A stretch of 64,000 nucleotides of DNA, taken from Bacteroidota bacterium. Lineage in GTDB: Bacteria > Bacteroidota > Bacteroidia > Chitinophagales > BACL12. This document shows positions 16,780 to 25,644 of the stretch, piece after piece. Position 1 is the first letter of the stretch; every line of letters starts with the position of its first letter. The position numbers and the translations under genes were made by a program. The stretch lies in contig JADJIS010000002.1 of NCBI GenBank assembly GCA_016706865.1, forward strand, positions 434,001-498,000. The letters are read 5' to 3'. The notes under the pieces were generated by a model that did no database searches, was not told where the DNA came from, and was given only the letters and a program-made list of their open reading frames with translations.

Positions 16780-18396
16780 TTATAATGTTATAGGTAAATA
16801 TATTTTAAATTGTGATCCCTTTTTGGGTTGACTTTTTACTTCTATTGTTCCGTTATGTGCTACAATAATTGCTTTTACATAAGTTAAACCGAGTCCGAAT
16901 CCTTTGATATTATGTACGTTTCCTGTCGGCACACGATAAAATTTTTCAAATATCATTTTAATATTATCCTGACTCATTCCTATACCTTTATCTTCAATAG
17001 TAATATAAATTCCTTTATTGTCGCTTTGCGTTGATATTTTAATTTCGGGTTTATCCGGGGAGTATTTATTGGCATTATCCAGTAAATTAAAAATCACATT
17101 CTGGAGATGCACTTCATCGCCTGTAAGTTCGTAATTTTCTGCGGCAAGTTCTGTCATAATATTGCCACCTTTTTCTTCCACCTGTAAACTGATATTTTCA
17201 ACAGCGCGATAAATAATATCATGTATATCTATTTCATCCTTGCTTAAATTGATCTGATTTTTATCCAGCAGCGCCATCTGTAAAACCTTTTCCACCTGAC
17301 TGTTCATGCGTTTGTTCTCTTCCTTTATGATATGCGTATAATGTTTGATCTTATTTTCATCCTTCAATATCATCGGATTATTAACCGCATCTACTGCGAG
17401 CGAAATAGTGGCCAATGGAGTTTTAAATTCATGGGTCATATTGTTGATGAAATCATTTTTTATTTCCGATAATTTCTTCTGACGGAATAATATTAATACA
17501 GTATAATAAAATACGGCGATTATGATGGATGTAAATAAAAGCGAACCTATTAACAACGACCAGATCGAACTGAGGATGAAACTTTTTTGGTGCGGGAAAT
17601 TCACTAATAAAACATCGTTGTTAAAAAACATATCATCGGGAAATAAGCTCACTTTATGAGGCGTGGCAACTAACTCTTTAACTTCTTCTTTTTCTGTTGT
17701 ATTGGTAATAAAAAATTCATCATCCATTAAAACACCAAAATTAAAATCAGTGGTTATTCCGTTATTTTTTAATTCGTGAACCAGTGTATTTTTTAAGAAT
17801 ACGGTATCAATTGTTTGCTCAGGTTTAATTCCGCGCTGCATCATTTGAAACATCATTTGTTCCATTGCTTTTTTAATACGCTGCGAATTGATCATCAATT
17901 GCCTGTCAATATCCTTTAAAATTTGGGTGATAAGGTCGCTGTTGGCAGAAGAAAAATCTCCACTGTATTCCAGTGGTTCCAATATCATGGTTGGTCGTTC
18001 ACCCTTGGTTTGTATAGGCGACATTGCATCTTTATAAGGATCTATTCCAGATATTTCGGTTTTTTCATAATAGCCATTGTCGATGCGCGATGCTTTTAGT
18101 GCACCGGCTAACATACTGTCGTTCACAATGCCTTCATAAATATTGAGCGAGTCGTTTCCTGTTCGCCAATAGGTAGAATCTGAAAAAAATAAACTCGTCT
18201 GACTGCTCAAAACTGATGCTGCAATATTAGTTTCCACCTTATCAGCAACTTTGTTGAGTGCCTCATTCACATGATATCCAAAAACCTGTTCCTTCTGTGT
18301 TATGGTATTTTGGATCCAGTATACCTGAACCAAAATGATCCCTAACAGAGCGGAACTCATTAAGATCACAATAAGCCAAATGCGGTTCTTTAACAT
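16780..18396 (-). CDS. Membrane sensor histidine kinase
   Basis: Partner of the downstream response regulator. One transmembrane segment lies at residues 5-27, a periplasmic sensor region of about 255 residues with no recognisable domain follows, and a second segment at about 283-307. The dimerisation/phospho-acceptor block FINNMTHEFKTPLATISLAV has H322. The ATPase domain carries the N box (NVIFNLLDNANKYS), G1 (IEDKGIGMS), F (FEKFYRVPTG) and G2 (GFGLGLTYVKAI). No HAMP domain is obvious. Length 538 aa. A perfect -7 element lies six bases upstream of the ATG, suggesting a leaderless mRNA. Confidence 0.94.
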   Translation of the reverse strand: MLKNRIWLIVILMSSALLGIILVQVYWIQNTITQKEQVFGYHVNEALNKVADKVETNIAASVLSSQTSLFFSDSTYWRTGNDSLNIYEGIVNDSMLAGALKASRIDNGYYEKTEISGIDPYKDAMSPIQTKGERPTMILEPLEYSGDFSSANSDLITQILKDIDRQLMINSQRIKKAMEQMMFQMMQRGIKPEQTIDTVFLKNTLVHELKNNGITTDFNFGVLMDDEFFITNTTEKEEVKELVATPHKVSLFPDDMFFNNDVLLVNFPHQKSFILSSIWSLLIGSLLFTSIIIAVFYYTVLILFRQKKLSEIKNDFINNMTHEFKTPLATISLAVDAVNNPMILKDENKIKHYTHIIKEENKRMNSQVEKVLQMALLDKNQINLSKDEIDIHDIIYRAVENISLQVEEKGGNIMTELAAENYELTGDEVHLQNVIFNLLDNANKYSPDKPEIKISTQSDNKGIYITIEDKGIGMSQDNIKMIFEKFYRVPTGNVHNIKGFGLGLTYVKAIIVAHNGTIEVKSQPKKGSQFKIYLPITL

Positions 18397-18402
18397 CTTC
18401 TA

Positions 18403-18410
18403 CAAATTTA
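18403..18410 (-). promoter_or_regulatory. -7 element abutting the histidine kinase start
   Basis: Minus-strand TAAATTTG (exact consensus) separated from the ATG at 18396 by TAGAAG only, so transcription should begin at about the start codon. Confidence 0.5.
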
Positions 18411-18569
18411 CATATGTTAAAATCGTGAAAACAGCGGTTTAACGCAACATTAACATCTTTTAATGGTCATTTAACTACTTTCAATTGTGATAGGTGCTAA
18501 ATTTGTCATCCCATGGTCATAATGAACTATAATCAACGAAAATCAAGTATTAAACCAATCTCGAAAATT

Positions 18570-20024
18570 ATGAAACAGTTCCTTTTAATTTTCAGCCTTT
18601 TTACCCTTTGTAACCTAACCTTTGGCCAAAACCCTGAAAATGGTCAGATCCGAATTAAGATTGATGCAAATGTTGACGGTGAAAAGGTGAAGATAGATAC
18701 TTCCATCGACGCTTTAAGCGATTTTGATATTGATGGTTTATTAAAAGAATTAGGATTGGATGAAGAATTAAGTCAGCTTAATATCGACATTAATTCGGGA
18801 TTTAATTTCGAATGGGATGAACAAGCTTTTGAAGAAATGATGGAAGGACTTCAAAATATTGAAATGCCCGAAATGCCCGAAATGCCTGTAATTCCCAATT
18901 TGGAAAACCTGAAGGAATTGGAATTTTTGTCATCAAATAAAGCAATTCTTGGTGTTTATACGGATAAGGTTCCCGAAGGTGCGAAAATAACCGGTCTGGT
19001 AGTAGAAAGTGGAGCAATTGATGCAGGTTTGAAAGAAGGAGATATTATTACAGGTATAGATGCAAAAACAATTGAATCACCTAATAATCTGAGTGAAGTG
19101 ATCGGAATGTATGAAGTTGGGGCAACAATAAAAGTTACCTTCATAAGAGACGGAAAAACAGAAACTGTAAATGCCGTTTTAAAAGAAAATAAAAATGATT
19201 TTGGCAATTGGTCGGGAATGGAAGGTTTTAGTGACAGTTTTAATTTAAACTGGGATAATAATTTAGACCAATTAATTGAAATAAATGCGCCTACTAGAGG
19301 GTATTTGGGTGTGTATTTACAAGACGAGGAAGGAATGGTGAAAGTTTCAGGGGTTGAAGATAATTCCGCAGCTAAAGAAGCAGGATTAATGGAGGGTGAT
19401 ATTATCACAGAATTAAATGGTAAAAAAATAATTACCTATGATGAGATGATGGAATTTATGGAAACAACAGTGCCCGGTGAAAAAATAAAAATCTCCTACG
19501 AACGTAACGGCAAAAAAAATACAGTTGACGCAACTTTACAAGAGGTAAAAAACATGCAATTTTATTTTAATGGTGATGATAAAGAAGGTAGTTATTCCCC
19601 AAATATAATAATTGACCGTATTGCTCCATGTCCTCCGGGAAGTGCATATAGTTATAATTCAGGTGATGGAAAACGAAATATAAATATTTGTATCACTGCA
19701 ATAAAAAACACGGATGAAAGGGCACCTTCACCTAATAGTAATTCTGCAGGTGCATTTCACCCTTTACTTGAACAAAATAGTGTGAGTGTTTATTCCAATC
19801 CAAGTGATGGTACCTTCAATGTAAAATTTAATTTACCTGAAGCAGGTGATGCAAAAATTGTGATCACCGATATTAATGGTAAAGAAGTGTATGAAGAAAC
19901 ATTGATGAATTTTTCAGGTGCTTATGATAAAACGATCACACTTTCTTCGGAGCCAAAAGGTACTTATTTTGTTAAGGTAACTCAAAACGGTTATTCGAAT
20001 ACCAAAACTGTAATACTGCAATAA
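18570..20024 (+). CDS. Secreted double-PDZ protein with T9SS sorting domain
   Basis: I start at ATG 18570, where MKQFLLIFSLFTLCNLTFGQ gives a proper signal peptide; an in-frame ATG at 18513 adds 19 residues without signal character. An acidic region (residues 20-110, with MPEMPEMPVIP) precedes two PDZ domains: about 118-205 (GAIDAGLKEGDIITGIDAKTI) and 240-325 (SAAKEAGLMEGDIITELNGK). No protease domain is present, so it is not a DegP-type protease. The C-terminal type A sorting domain (SVYSNPSDGTFNVKF...GTYFVKVTQNG) sends it through T9SS. It is divergent from the two-component pair and ends in a strong terminator. Confidence 0.88.
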   Translation: MKQFLLIFSLFTLCNLTFGQNPENGQIRIKIDANVDGEKVKIDTSIDALSDFDIDGLLKELGLDEELSQLNIDINSGFNFEWDEQAFEEMMEGLQNIEMPEMPEMPVIPNLENLKELEFLSSNKAILGVYTDKVPEGAKITGLVVESGAIDAGLKEGDIITGIDAKTIESPNNLSEVIGMYEVGATIKVTFIRDGKTETVNAVLKENKNDFGNWSGMEGFSDSFNLNWDNNLDQLIEINAPTRGYLGVYLQDEEGMVKVSGVEDNSAAKEAGLMEGDIITELNGKKIITYDEMMEFMETTVPGEKIKISYERNGKKNTVDATLQEVKNMQFYFNGDDKEGSYSPNIIIDRIAPCPPGSAYSYNSGDGKRNINICITAIKNTDERAPSPNSNSAGAFHPLLEQNSVSVYSNPSDGTFNVKFNLPEAGDAKIVITDINGKEVYEETLMNFSGAYDKTITLSSEPKGTYFVKVTQNGYSNTKTVILQ

Positions 20025-20048
20025 AAGATCTTGATATTTATTAATAAG

Positions 20049-20077
20049 AAGACCGGAATTGATCCGGTCTTTTTTTT
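20049..20077 (+). terminator. Rho-independent terminator after PDZ gene
   Basis: Stem AAGACCGG / CCGGTCTT with loop AATTGAT and a run of seven to eight T, 25 bp after the stop codon. Confidence 0.9.
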
Positions 20078-20210
20078 GAGGTTTAATTTCAAAAATAAGT
20101 TGCGGGATGGATGTGTTTTATGTTTAAGATTACAAACAAAATGCCTGTGTATATCGGATAAAGCGGCATAAATAATTTTTTTACATTCGCATCAACTAAA
20201 CCCAAACCTT

Positions 20211-22796
20211 ATGCTCAAGAACCTTTACTTATTAATTGTTTCCCTATTTGTATGTAATATTATTAACTCGCAGGTCGTAATAAAAGGCCATATTTCCGAA
20301 TTCGACGGAGGCGCTCTTATTGGAGCAACCGTTGTTGAAAAAGGAACTAACAATGGCACTCTGGCCGATGTTGATGGTAATTTTACCATTACCCTCAATA
20401 CAACTCCCGCTACACTGGTATTTAGCTATGTGGGATTTACCCCTCAGGAAATTGAAGTAACTGCACAAACAACACTGCGTATTATACTCGAAGCCGATTC
20501 CTATAGTTTGAGTCAGGTTGAGGTATTGGGCACAAGAAGTTTGAATCGTTCCTCCACTGAAAGCATGGTTCCTATCGATATTATTGATGTAAGTGCTGTT
20601 ACTGCTGCAAATGGGCAATTGGATCTGAATCAGCTACTACAATACGCCGCACCCTCTTTTAATTCGAATCGTCAAAGTGGTAGCGATGGCGCCGATCATA
20701 TTGATCCTGCAACTTTAAGAGGATTAGGTCCCGATCAAACTCTTGTTCTTGTAAATGGAAAAAGATATCATCAATCATCTCTCATCAATATTTTCGGAAC
20801 AAGAGGAAGAGGAAATACGGGAACTGATTTGAATACAATTCCCGCAGCTGCAATTGATCGCATAGAAATTTTGCGTGACGGTGCATCTGCACAATATGGT
20901 TCTGATGCAATTGCAGGTGTAATTAATATTGTTTTAAAGGATGATGTAAATGAATTTACCGGTAATGTAAATACATCCGGAAATTTAGCGCAATATAATT
21001 TTGATCAGGGGTCTATCGATGGGCAAAATTTGCAGATAAATGGAAACTATGGATTTGATATTGGTGAAAAAGGATTTATGAATGTTACTGCAGATTATCA
21101 TTACCGCGGTCATACAAATCGCGCAGAATTTACCGGCGATTTTCCTGATAATGTGGATGTTCGAAATCAATATGGTGATGCAGAAGTTACCGATTTTTCT
21201 GCCTGGTTCAATATGAAATATCAGCTTTCGGACAATGCACATTTTTATGCATTTGGTGGATATAATACGAGAGATGTTGCTGCTTATGCATATACAAGAG
21301 ATGCAGGTAGTCCTCGTACGGTTACTTCCATTTATCCCAAAGGATTTGATCCAATTATTGCATCCATTGTAACCGACAAATCAATTTCCGGTGGAATTCG
21401 CGGAGATATTCATGGATGGGATGTTGATTTTAATAATACATTTGGTGCGAATAAAATGCATTATTATGGCAGAGAAACATTAAATGCTTCCATGGGAGAT
21501 GCTTCGCCAACAGAATTTGATGATGGAGGATTTTCACTTGCACAAAATACAACAAGCCTTGATTTTACAAAATATTTTTCGAGTGTTTTGAAAGGATTAA
21601 ATATTGCTTATGGAGCGGAATATCGCATCGATAATTATCAGATATTCGCAGGCGAAGAAGCATCATGGTATAATTACGGAGCTGTTCTGATTGATGGAGA
21701 AGATACCATCGGCAGACCAGGTGGATCGCAGGGTTTTCCAGGGTTTCAGCCTAAGGATGTAACCAATGAGTTCAGATCAAATTTAGGCGCTTATTTTGAC
21801 GTGGAAGCAAATTTCACAGAACAATTTTCTGCAGATGCTGCAATACGTTATGAAAATTATTCTGATTTTGGAAATACGATAAATGGAAAATTGGCAGCCC
21901 GTTTTGCAATTAATAATAAATTTGCTTTACGAGGTTCATTTAGTACAGGATTTCGTGCTCCATCGTTGGCACAAATATATTTTAGTTCCACGTATACAAA
22001 TGTGGAAGGTGGTGTTATTATAGATGAAGTTATTGCAGATAATAAAAGTACGATCGCACGTCAACTCGGAATTCCGGCATTAAAACAAGAAGAAAGTATG
22101 AATGGTAGTTTCGGATTTACAGCAAAACCAATTTCAGGATTATCATTAACGATTGACGGATATTATATTGCCATAAATGATCGTATCGTGTTAACAGATG
22201 GATTTGGAACGGATGATGATATTATCGGTGGAATTCTTTCTGATCTGAATGTTGGATATGCAAGATTTTTTACCAATGCAGTGGATACAAAAACAATGGG
22301 TGTTGATGTAATTCTTGCTTATAAAATTTATATGCAGGAAAATGTTTTAACATTTACCTATGCAGGTAATTTTAATCAGATGACCATAGAAAATATTTAT
22401 ACCAACGAATTGCTGACAGGTAAAGAAGAAAATTATTTTAGTGTGCGCGAACAATATTTTTTACTCGCCAGTGCGCCGCCTGCAAAAATGAATTTAACAA
22501 CAGAATATTCGACTAAAAAATTAAATGCAACATTGCGCTTTAATTATTTCGGAGAAATTAATTTAATTAATTACAGTGGATTAGAATATACTTATGCAGC
22601 TAAAACAACCATTGATGCAAGCATAGGATATGACATAACAAAAAATTCACACCTTACAATTGGAGCAGCAAACCTCCTGAACACCTATCCCGATCCAACT
22701 GATCCATACGAAACCGAAACCGGTGGCGCCTGGGATGCAGTGCAAATGGGATACAATGGAACGGCGATTTTTGCGAAACTTGGGTTTAAGTTTTGA
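20211..22796 (+). CDS. TonB-dependent outer-membrane receptor
   Basis: Outer-membrane active transporter; substrate unknown. Signal peptide (LYLLIVSLFVCNIINSQ), then a carboxypeptidase-like regulatory domain (VVIKGHISEFDGGALIGATV, residues 22-100), a plug domain (about 110-235 with LRGLGPDQTLVLVNGKR and RIEILRDGASAQYGSDAIAG) and a 22-strand barrel ending in an aromatic residue (AIFAKLGFKF). FSTGFRAPSLAQIYFSS is the usual mid-barrel block. At 861 aa it is compact compared with SusC proteins, and no SusD follows, so a siderophore, vitamin or peptide is more likely than a glycan. It stands alone between a terminator and the 960-bp repeat region. Confidence 0.93.
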   Translation: MLKNLYLLIVSLFVCNIINSQVVIKGHISEFDGGALIGATVVEKGTNNGTLADVDGNFTITLNTTPATLVFSYVGFTPQEIEVTAQTTLRIILEADSYSLSQVEVLGTRSLNRSSTESMVPIDIIDVSAVTAANGQLDLNQLLQYAAPSFNSNRQSGSDGADHIDPATLRGLGPDQTLVLVNGKRYHQSSLINIFGTRGRGNTGTDLNTIPAAAIDRIEILRDGASAQYGSDAIAGVINIVLKDDVNEFTGNVNTSGNLAQYNFDQGSIDGQNLQINGNYGFDIGEKGFMNVTADYHYRGHTNRAEFTGDFPDNVDVRNQYGDAEVTDFSAWFNMKYQLSDNAHFYAFGGYNTRDVAAYAYTRDAGSPRTVTSIYPKGFDPIIASIVTDKSISGGIRGDIHGWDVDFNNTFGANKMHYYGRETLNASMGDASPTEFDDGGFSLAQNTTSLDFTKYFSSVLKGLNIAYGAEYRIDNYQIFAGEEASWYNYGAVLIDGEDTIGRPGGSQGFPGFQPKDVTNEFRSNLGAYFDVEANFTEQFSADAAIRYENYSDFGNTINGKLAARFAINNKFALRGSFSTGFRAPSLAQIYFSSTYTNVEGGVIIDEVIADNKSTIARQLGIPALKQEESMNGSFGFTAKPISGLSLTIDGYYIAINDRIVLTDGFGTDDDIIGGILSDLNVGYARFFTNAVDTKTMGVDVILAYKIYMQENVLTFTYAGNFNQMTIENIYTNELLTGKEENYFSVREQYFLLASAPPAKMNLTTEYSTKKLNATLRFNYFGEINLINYSGLEYTYAAKTTIDASIGYDITKNSHLTIGAANLLNTYPDPTDPYETETGGAWDAVQMGYNGTAIFAKLGFKF

Positions 22797-22799
22797 AAT

Positions 22800-22836
22800 G
22801 AGTAATGCCCGCCCGGATGACCGGTCGGACGGGAGT
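22800..22836. repeat. GC-rich interspersed palindromic element, family E copy 2
   Basis: GAGTAATGCCCGCCCGGATG followed by ACCGGTCGGACGGGAGT; reverse complement of the element at 11723-11760, again flanked by ATGAGTAATGAGT words. It starts four bases after the receptor stop codon. Confidence 0.75.
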
Positions 22837-22935
22837 TATGAGTAATGAGTTTGATCCGAGTGGGATTGAACTCATTGCTCACCATTTATGTGAAAGTAGC
22901 GGTCACAGTCTCAGTAAACAGTCAAATTCTGAATA

Positions 22936-23001
22936 GTTGAAAAACGTTTCCTTAGTAGAGACGCAATGCATTGCATCTCTACTAAGGAAACATTTTTCAA
23001 C
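22936..23001 (-). repeat. 66-bp near-perfect palindrome
   Basis: Two 33-bp arms with no loop, centred at 22968/22969 (CAATG|CATTG). Arms begin GTTGAAAAA and contain TTTCCTTAGTAGAGA. Only two positions mismatch; both are C-A on the plus strand and G-T wobbles on the minus strand, so the minus strand folds without a mismatch. The core GTAGAGACGCAATGCATTGC resembles palindromic repeats common in other genomes. Confidence 0.85.
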
Positions 23002-23047
23002 CAACGAGATTCACCCTTCGAACAAATCCCTGATAAGCATATTAATA

Positions 23048-23113
23048 TCGAACCTGCCGGCCGACAGCGTCAGGCAGTTAAAGAATAAAGAACCCGTCAG
23101 TGGCCGGGCAGGC
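23048..23113. repeat. GC-rich palindromic fragments, family D
   Basis: CCTGCCGGCCGACAGCGTCA followed by GGCAG, then after a short A-rich spacer CCCGTCAGTGGCCGGGCAGG. The CCTGCC/GGCAGG core is shared with the elements at 13597, 30149 and 43752. Confidence 0.6.
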
Positions 23114-23130
23114 ATAAACAGATTCCAACT

Positions 23131-23400
23131 CGGAAGATTTTCCTCCGTAACTAACAAAATAAATATCCAATAACAATCAAAAAATAAAAAATAACAATCG
23201 GATCGACACCCGGAAGATATTCCTCCGTAACAAACAAAATAAATATCCAATAACAATCAAAAAATAAAAAATTTTAATCGGATCGACACCCGGTAGATAT
23301 TCCTCCGTAACAAACAAAATAAATATCCAATAACAATCAAAAAATAAAAAATTTTAATCGGATCGACACCCATATGATTTTCCTCCGTAATAAACCCCTT
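23131..23400. repeat. 80-bp tandem repeat, three full copies plus a partial one
   Basis: The block starting CGGAAGAT-TTCCTCCGTAA and ending CGGATCGACACC recurs at exactly 80-bp spacing (23131, 23211, 23291, partial 23371). Copies differ at a few positions. The head block CCTCCGTAATAAACC or ATTCCTCCGTAACAAACCCC recurs singly further on, at 23447-23462, 23528-23550 and 23616. No spacers, so not CRISPR. Frames open across it are repeat translations. Confidence 0.9.
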
Positions 23401-23625
23401 CAACTACTTCAACTTCTCTCACCTCGTTTCAGGTTGAATCGGAGCTCCCCTCCGTAATAAACCTTGCCAACCCAATCCAATATCGAATAAAGAACAAGGA
23501 ATAAAGAACATTAAACAAATCCTCACCCGGAAGATATTCCTCCGTAACAAACCCCTTCAACTACTTCAACCCTTTCAACCAAACGACAAAAAAGTTTCAG
23601 GCAGAGTGAGTAGTCCCCTCCGTAT

Positions 23626-23732
23626 GAACCCAGAACTCAGAACTCAGAACCCCGAACTCAGAACCCCGAACTCAGAACTGAAACATGTAGTGATCGACGC
23701 AGGAGATCTACTACATGTCAGAACTCAGAACT
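23626..23732. repeat. CTCAGAA heptamer array interrupted by a hairpin
   Basis: CTCAGAA and CCCCGAA words in phase of seven at 23633-23678, then a hairpin at 23683-23718 (arms ACATGTAGT / ACTACATGT, with GATC on both sides of the loop), after which TCAGAACTCAGAAC resumes at 23717-23731. The hairpin looks inserted into the array. Confidence 0.8.
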
Positions 23733-23754
23733 TTTTTCCCATGATTGTAGTTTA

Positions 23755-23762
23755 TACCTTTG
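23755..23762 (+). promoter_or_regulatory. -7 element for nfu
   Basis: TACCTTTG, exact consensus, followed by CAT. It overlaps an in-frame TTG at 23760, which rules that TTG out as the start and supports ATG 23778. Confidence 0.6.
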
Positions 23763-23777
23763 CATAAAGAAAAGACT

Positions 23778-24362
23778 ATGAGCAATTTTATCGTGAGTAT
23801 ATACACAGAAGGAACGCCGAACCCGGATAGTTTGAAGTTTGTGATGAATAAGATGTTGTTGACGGGGCAGAGCGTTGACTTTGACAGGGGAGACAATGTG
23901 AGTTACGCGCCTTTGGCGGAGGAGTTATTCAATAAATTTGACTTTATAAAGGGAGTTTTTATAATGAATAACTTTGTTACGGTTAGAAAAGAGGCGGAAA
24001 TTGATTGGTTTGAGGTGAAATCGGGGATTAGCGAATTCATTAAGAATTTCGTGAGTGAAGGAAAAACCGTGGTGGGTGAGATTCCTGAAATTGACAATAT
24101 TAGTGGCGAATTGGATGGCGACGCGATAATCGCCAAAATAAAATCGATGTTGGATCAATATGTAAAACCAGCCGTGGAAATGGATGGTGGAGCAATACAA
24201 TTTAAATCGTTCGACAATGGAATTGTTACCTTAATGATGCAGGGATCATGCAGTGGATGTCCTTCTTCTACGGTTACATTAAAATCGGGTATTGAGGGAC
24301 TATTAAAACGTATGGTTCCGGAAGTGAAAGAAGTGGTTGCGGAAAGCGCAGAATTAATTTAA
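23778..24362 (+). CDS. NifU-like iron-sulfur cluster scaffold/carrier (Nfu)
   Basis: Carries [4Fe-4S] clusters to target proteins in the cytoplasm. An N-terminal Nfu_N domain (YTEGTPNPDSLKFVMNK, residues 1-90) is joined to a C-terminal NifU-type domain (EMDGGAIQFKSFDNGIVTL) with the cluster-binding CSGC in QGSCSGCPSSTVTLK. I start at ATG 23778 (194 aa), because the longer TTG-initiated frame would begin inside the -7 element. Its promoter sits directly after the repeat region. It is followed by a strong bidirectional terminator. No other Fe-S assembly genes are adjacent. Confidence 0.93.
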   Translation: MSNFIVSIYTEGTPNPDSLKFVMNKMLLTGQSVDFDRGDNVSYAPLAEELFNKFDFIKGVFIMNNFVTVRKEAEIDWFEVKSGISEFIKNFVSEGKTVVGEIPEIDNISGELDGDAIIAKIKSMLDQYVKPAVEMDGGAIQFKSFDNGIVTLMMQGSCSGCPSSTVTLKSGIEGLLKRMVPEVKEVVAESAELI

Positions 24363-24380
24363 AAAATATTTTTTCTATTT

Positions 24381-24413
24381 AAAAACACGATCAGTAATGT
24401 TCGTGTTTTTTTT
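24381..24413. terminator. Bidirectional terminator between nfu and the MauE/DoxX gene
   Basis: Perfect 10-bp stem AAAAACACGA / TCGTGTTTTT with loop TCAGTAATGT; A-tract and T-tract on both sides serve the two convergent genes. Confidence 0.9.
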
Positions 24414-24441
24414 ATGCTGCAATAATAAAGGGATGTCTTCT

Positions 24442-25362
24442 TTATTCCGTTTCAAAAAAATCCTGAATTTCTTTTTCATTTATACTTCTGTAATTATATT
24501 GTTTTACAACCTTGCCGTTTTCAAGTAAATAAATACTCGGAACAGAAGGACCGGCAATGGAAAAAAATTGTTTCATTGGTAAAAAGTCGTAGGTAAATTT
24601 TGCGGAATTACTTTCTTCCCAGAAGGTATTTAATAAATTTACATCACCGGTAAAAACATAAATTGTATTATTGTTTAGGTCGTATTTATTCGAAATAAGT
24701 GAAATTTTGTTGGCCGCATGTATACAATATTCGCAGGTAACGCTGAACAGGCAAAGCATTTTTTTATTCTCTCCAACCTTTAAATTGTTTAAAGTTTCTG
24801 AATCATGAATTCGGGCGGATATAGTTTCCATTGTGTAACCACTTGGGTCTTCCCAGTTGATCAAAAAATCGGGACGAGATATTACAAGGGGAAGCGTGAA
24901 ACAAAATACAAATGAAAATAATAAAATATTGGATCGATATTTCAATTGATAAGAATGCTCTTTCCTGATAAGAAAAAGTAATCCTAACATAATAATATTT
25001 TTTATAAGAGATTCCAGTGGCGACAAGCGGAGCATTTCTCCAAAACAATGGCAATTTTCTTTTTCACCTCTTATAACCTGATAAAAAAGAAAAAGAGAAA
25101 ATAGGGTGAGGAGAGTAACTGTTGTTCGCCATACAATATTATACTTGATGTTGGTGATCAATAAAATTCCCAAAAGTAATTCCACACTAATAACCAAACG
25201 TGCAAGAACCGCGGCAACATTGAAGCTGAACCATTTTAAACTGAAAATGTATAGTTCGAAAGTATCAATGGAGATTAACTTGAATATCGCAGATAAAATA
25301 AATATCGTTCCTAACAGAACTCTGATAAAGAGAAAAAGGAAAGATTTGGAATTTAATTTCAT
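24442..25362 (-). CDS. MauE/DoxX-like membrane protein with thioredoxin-like C-terminus (BT_3928-like)
   Basis: Integral membrane protein. Four to five transmembrane segments lie within residues 8-165, with the MauE-type motif NCHCFGEM (C104, C106) in the loop after the third segment. A periplasmic region follows with a thioredoxin-like CxxC (C210-E-Y-C213 in FSVTCEYC) and a late cis-Pro-like block PSVPSIYLLENGKVV. The layout suggests membrane-coupled thiol oxidation or reduction, as in methylamine dehydrogenase maturation protein MauE and VKOR-like systems, but the electron partner is unknown. I start at ATG 25362; the upstream TTG is less likely. A small cysteine-rich lipoprotein gene precedes it by 15 bp and may be a partner. 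Confidence 0.82.
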   Translation of the reverse strand: MKLNSKSFLFLFIRVLLGTIFILSAIFKLISIDTFELYIFSLKWFSFNVAAVLARLVISVELLLGILLITNIKYNIVWRTTVTLLTLFSLFLFYQVIRGEKENCHCFGEMLRLSPLESLIKNIIMLGLLFLIRKEHSYQLKYRSNILLFSFVFCFTLPLVISRPDFLINWEDPSGYTMETISARIHDSETLNNLKVGENKKMLCLFSVTCEYCIHAANKISLISNKYDLNNNTIYVFTGDVNLLNTFWEESNSAKFTYDFLPMKQFFSIAGPSVPSIYLLENGKVVKQYNYRSINEKEIQDFFETE

Positions 25363-25377
25363 GGATATCAAAAAAAC

Positions 25378-25617
25378 TTAAAAAGGTTCACAATCCACTG
25401 TTTTGGTAATTCCGAAATCCGTGGTTTCCGAATCAAAGGCATCGCAGGTTTTATTTGCATCTCTGCCTTCACCAACTAAAGTATAGGTAGTATCAAATCC
25501 GGAAACATCCTGGTAACAATCGCAACGAAATTCTTTATCGCAGGAATTTAAAATAGATCCAAGCCCCAATAAAAAAATATACAAGATCGTTTTGTTTGAT
25601 GCTCTGATTAATCTCAT
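25378..25617 (-). CDS. Small cysteine-rich lipoprotein
   Basis: A 79-residue protein with a lipoprotein signal (ILYIFLLGLGSILNSC) and five further cysteines in the mature part, including CDCYQDVSG, KTCDAF and VDCEPF. No family recognised. It lies between rlmN (27 bp upstream) and the MauE/DoxX-like gene (15 bp downstream), all on the minus strand and probably one transcript. The even spread of cysteines suggests disulfides, which would make it a plausible client or partner of the thiol-redox membrane protein. That link is inference from position. ATG 25617 is preferred over the TTG just before it. Confidence 0.7.
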   Translation of the reverse strand: MRLIRASNKTILYIFLLGLGSILNSCDKEFRCDCYQDVSGFDTTYTLVGEGRDANKTCDAFDSETTDFGITKTVDCEPF

Positions 25618-25644
25618 CAATCTACTTTTTTTGAAATTTAAATT

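Noticed and set aside
23131..23400. CRISPR array or small repeat-protein genes
   Set aside because: The 80-bp units leave no unique spacers. Open frames across them translate the repeat only and have no start context or codon character.
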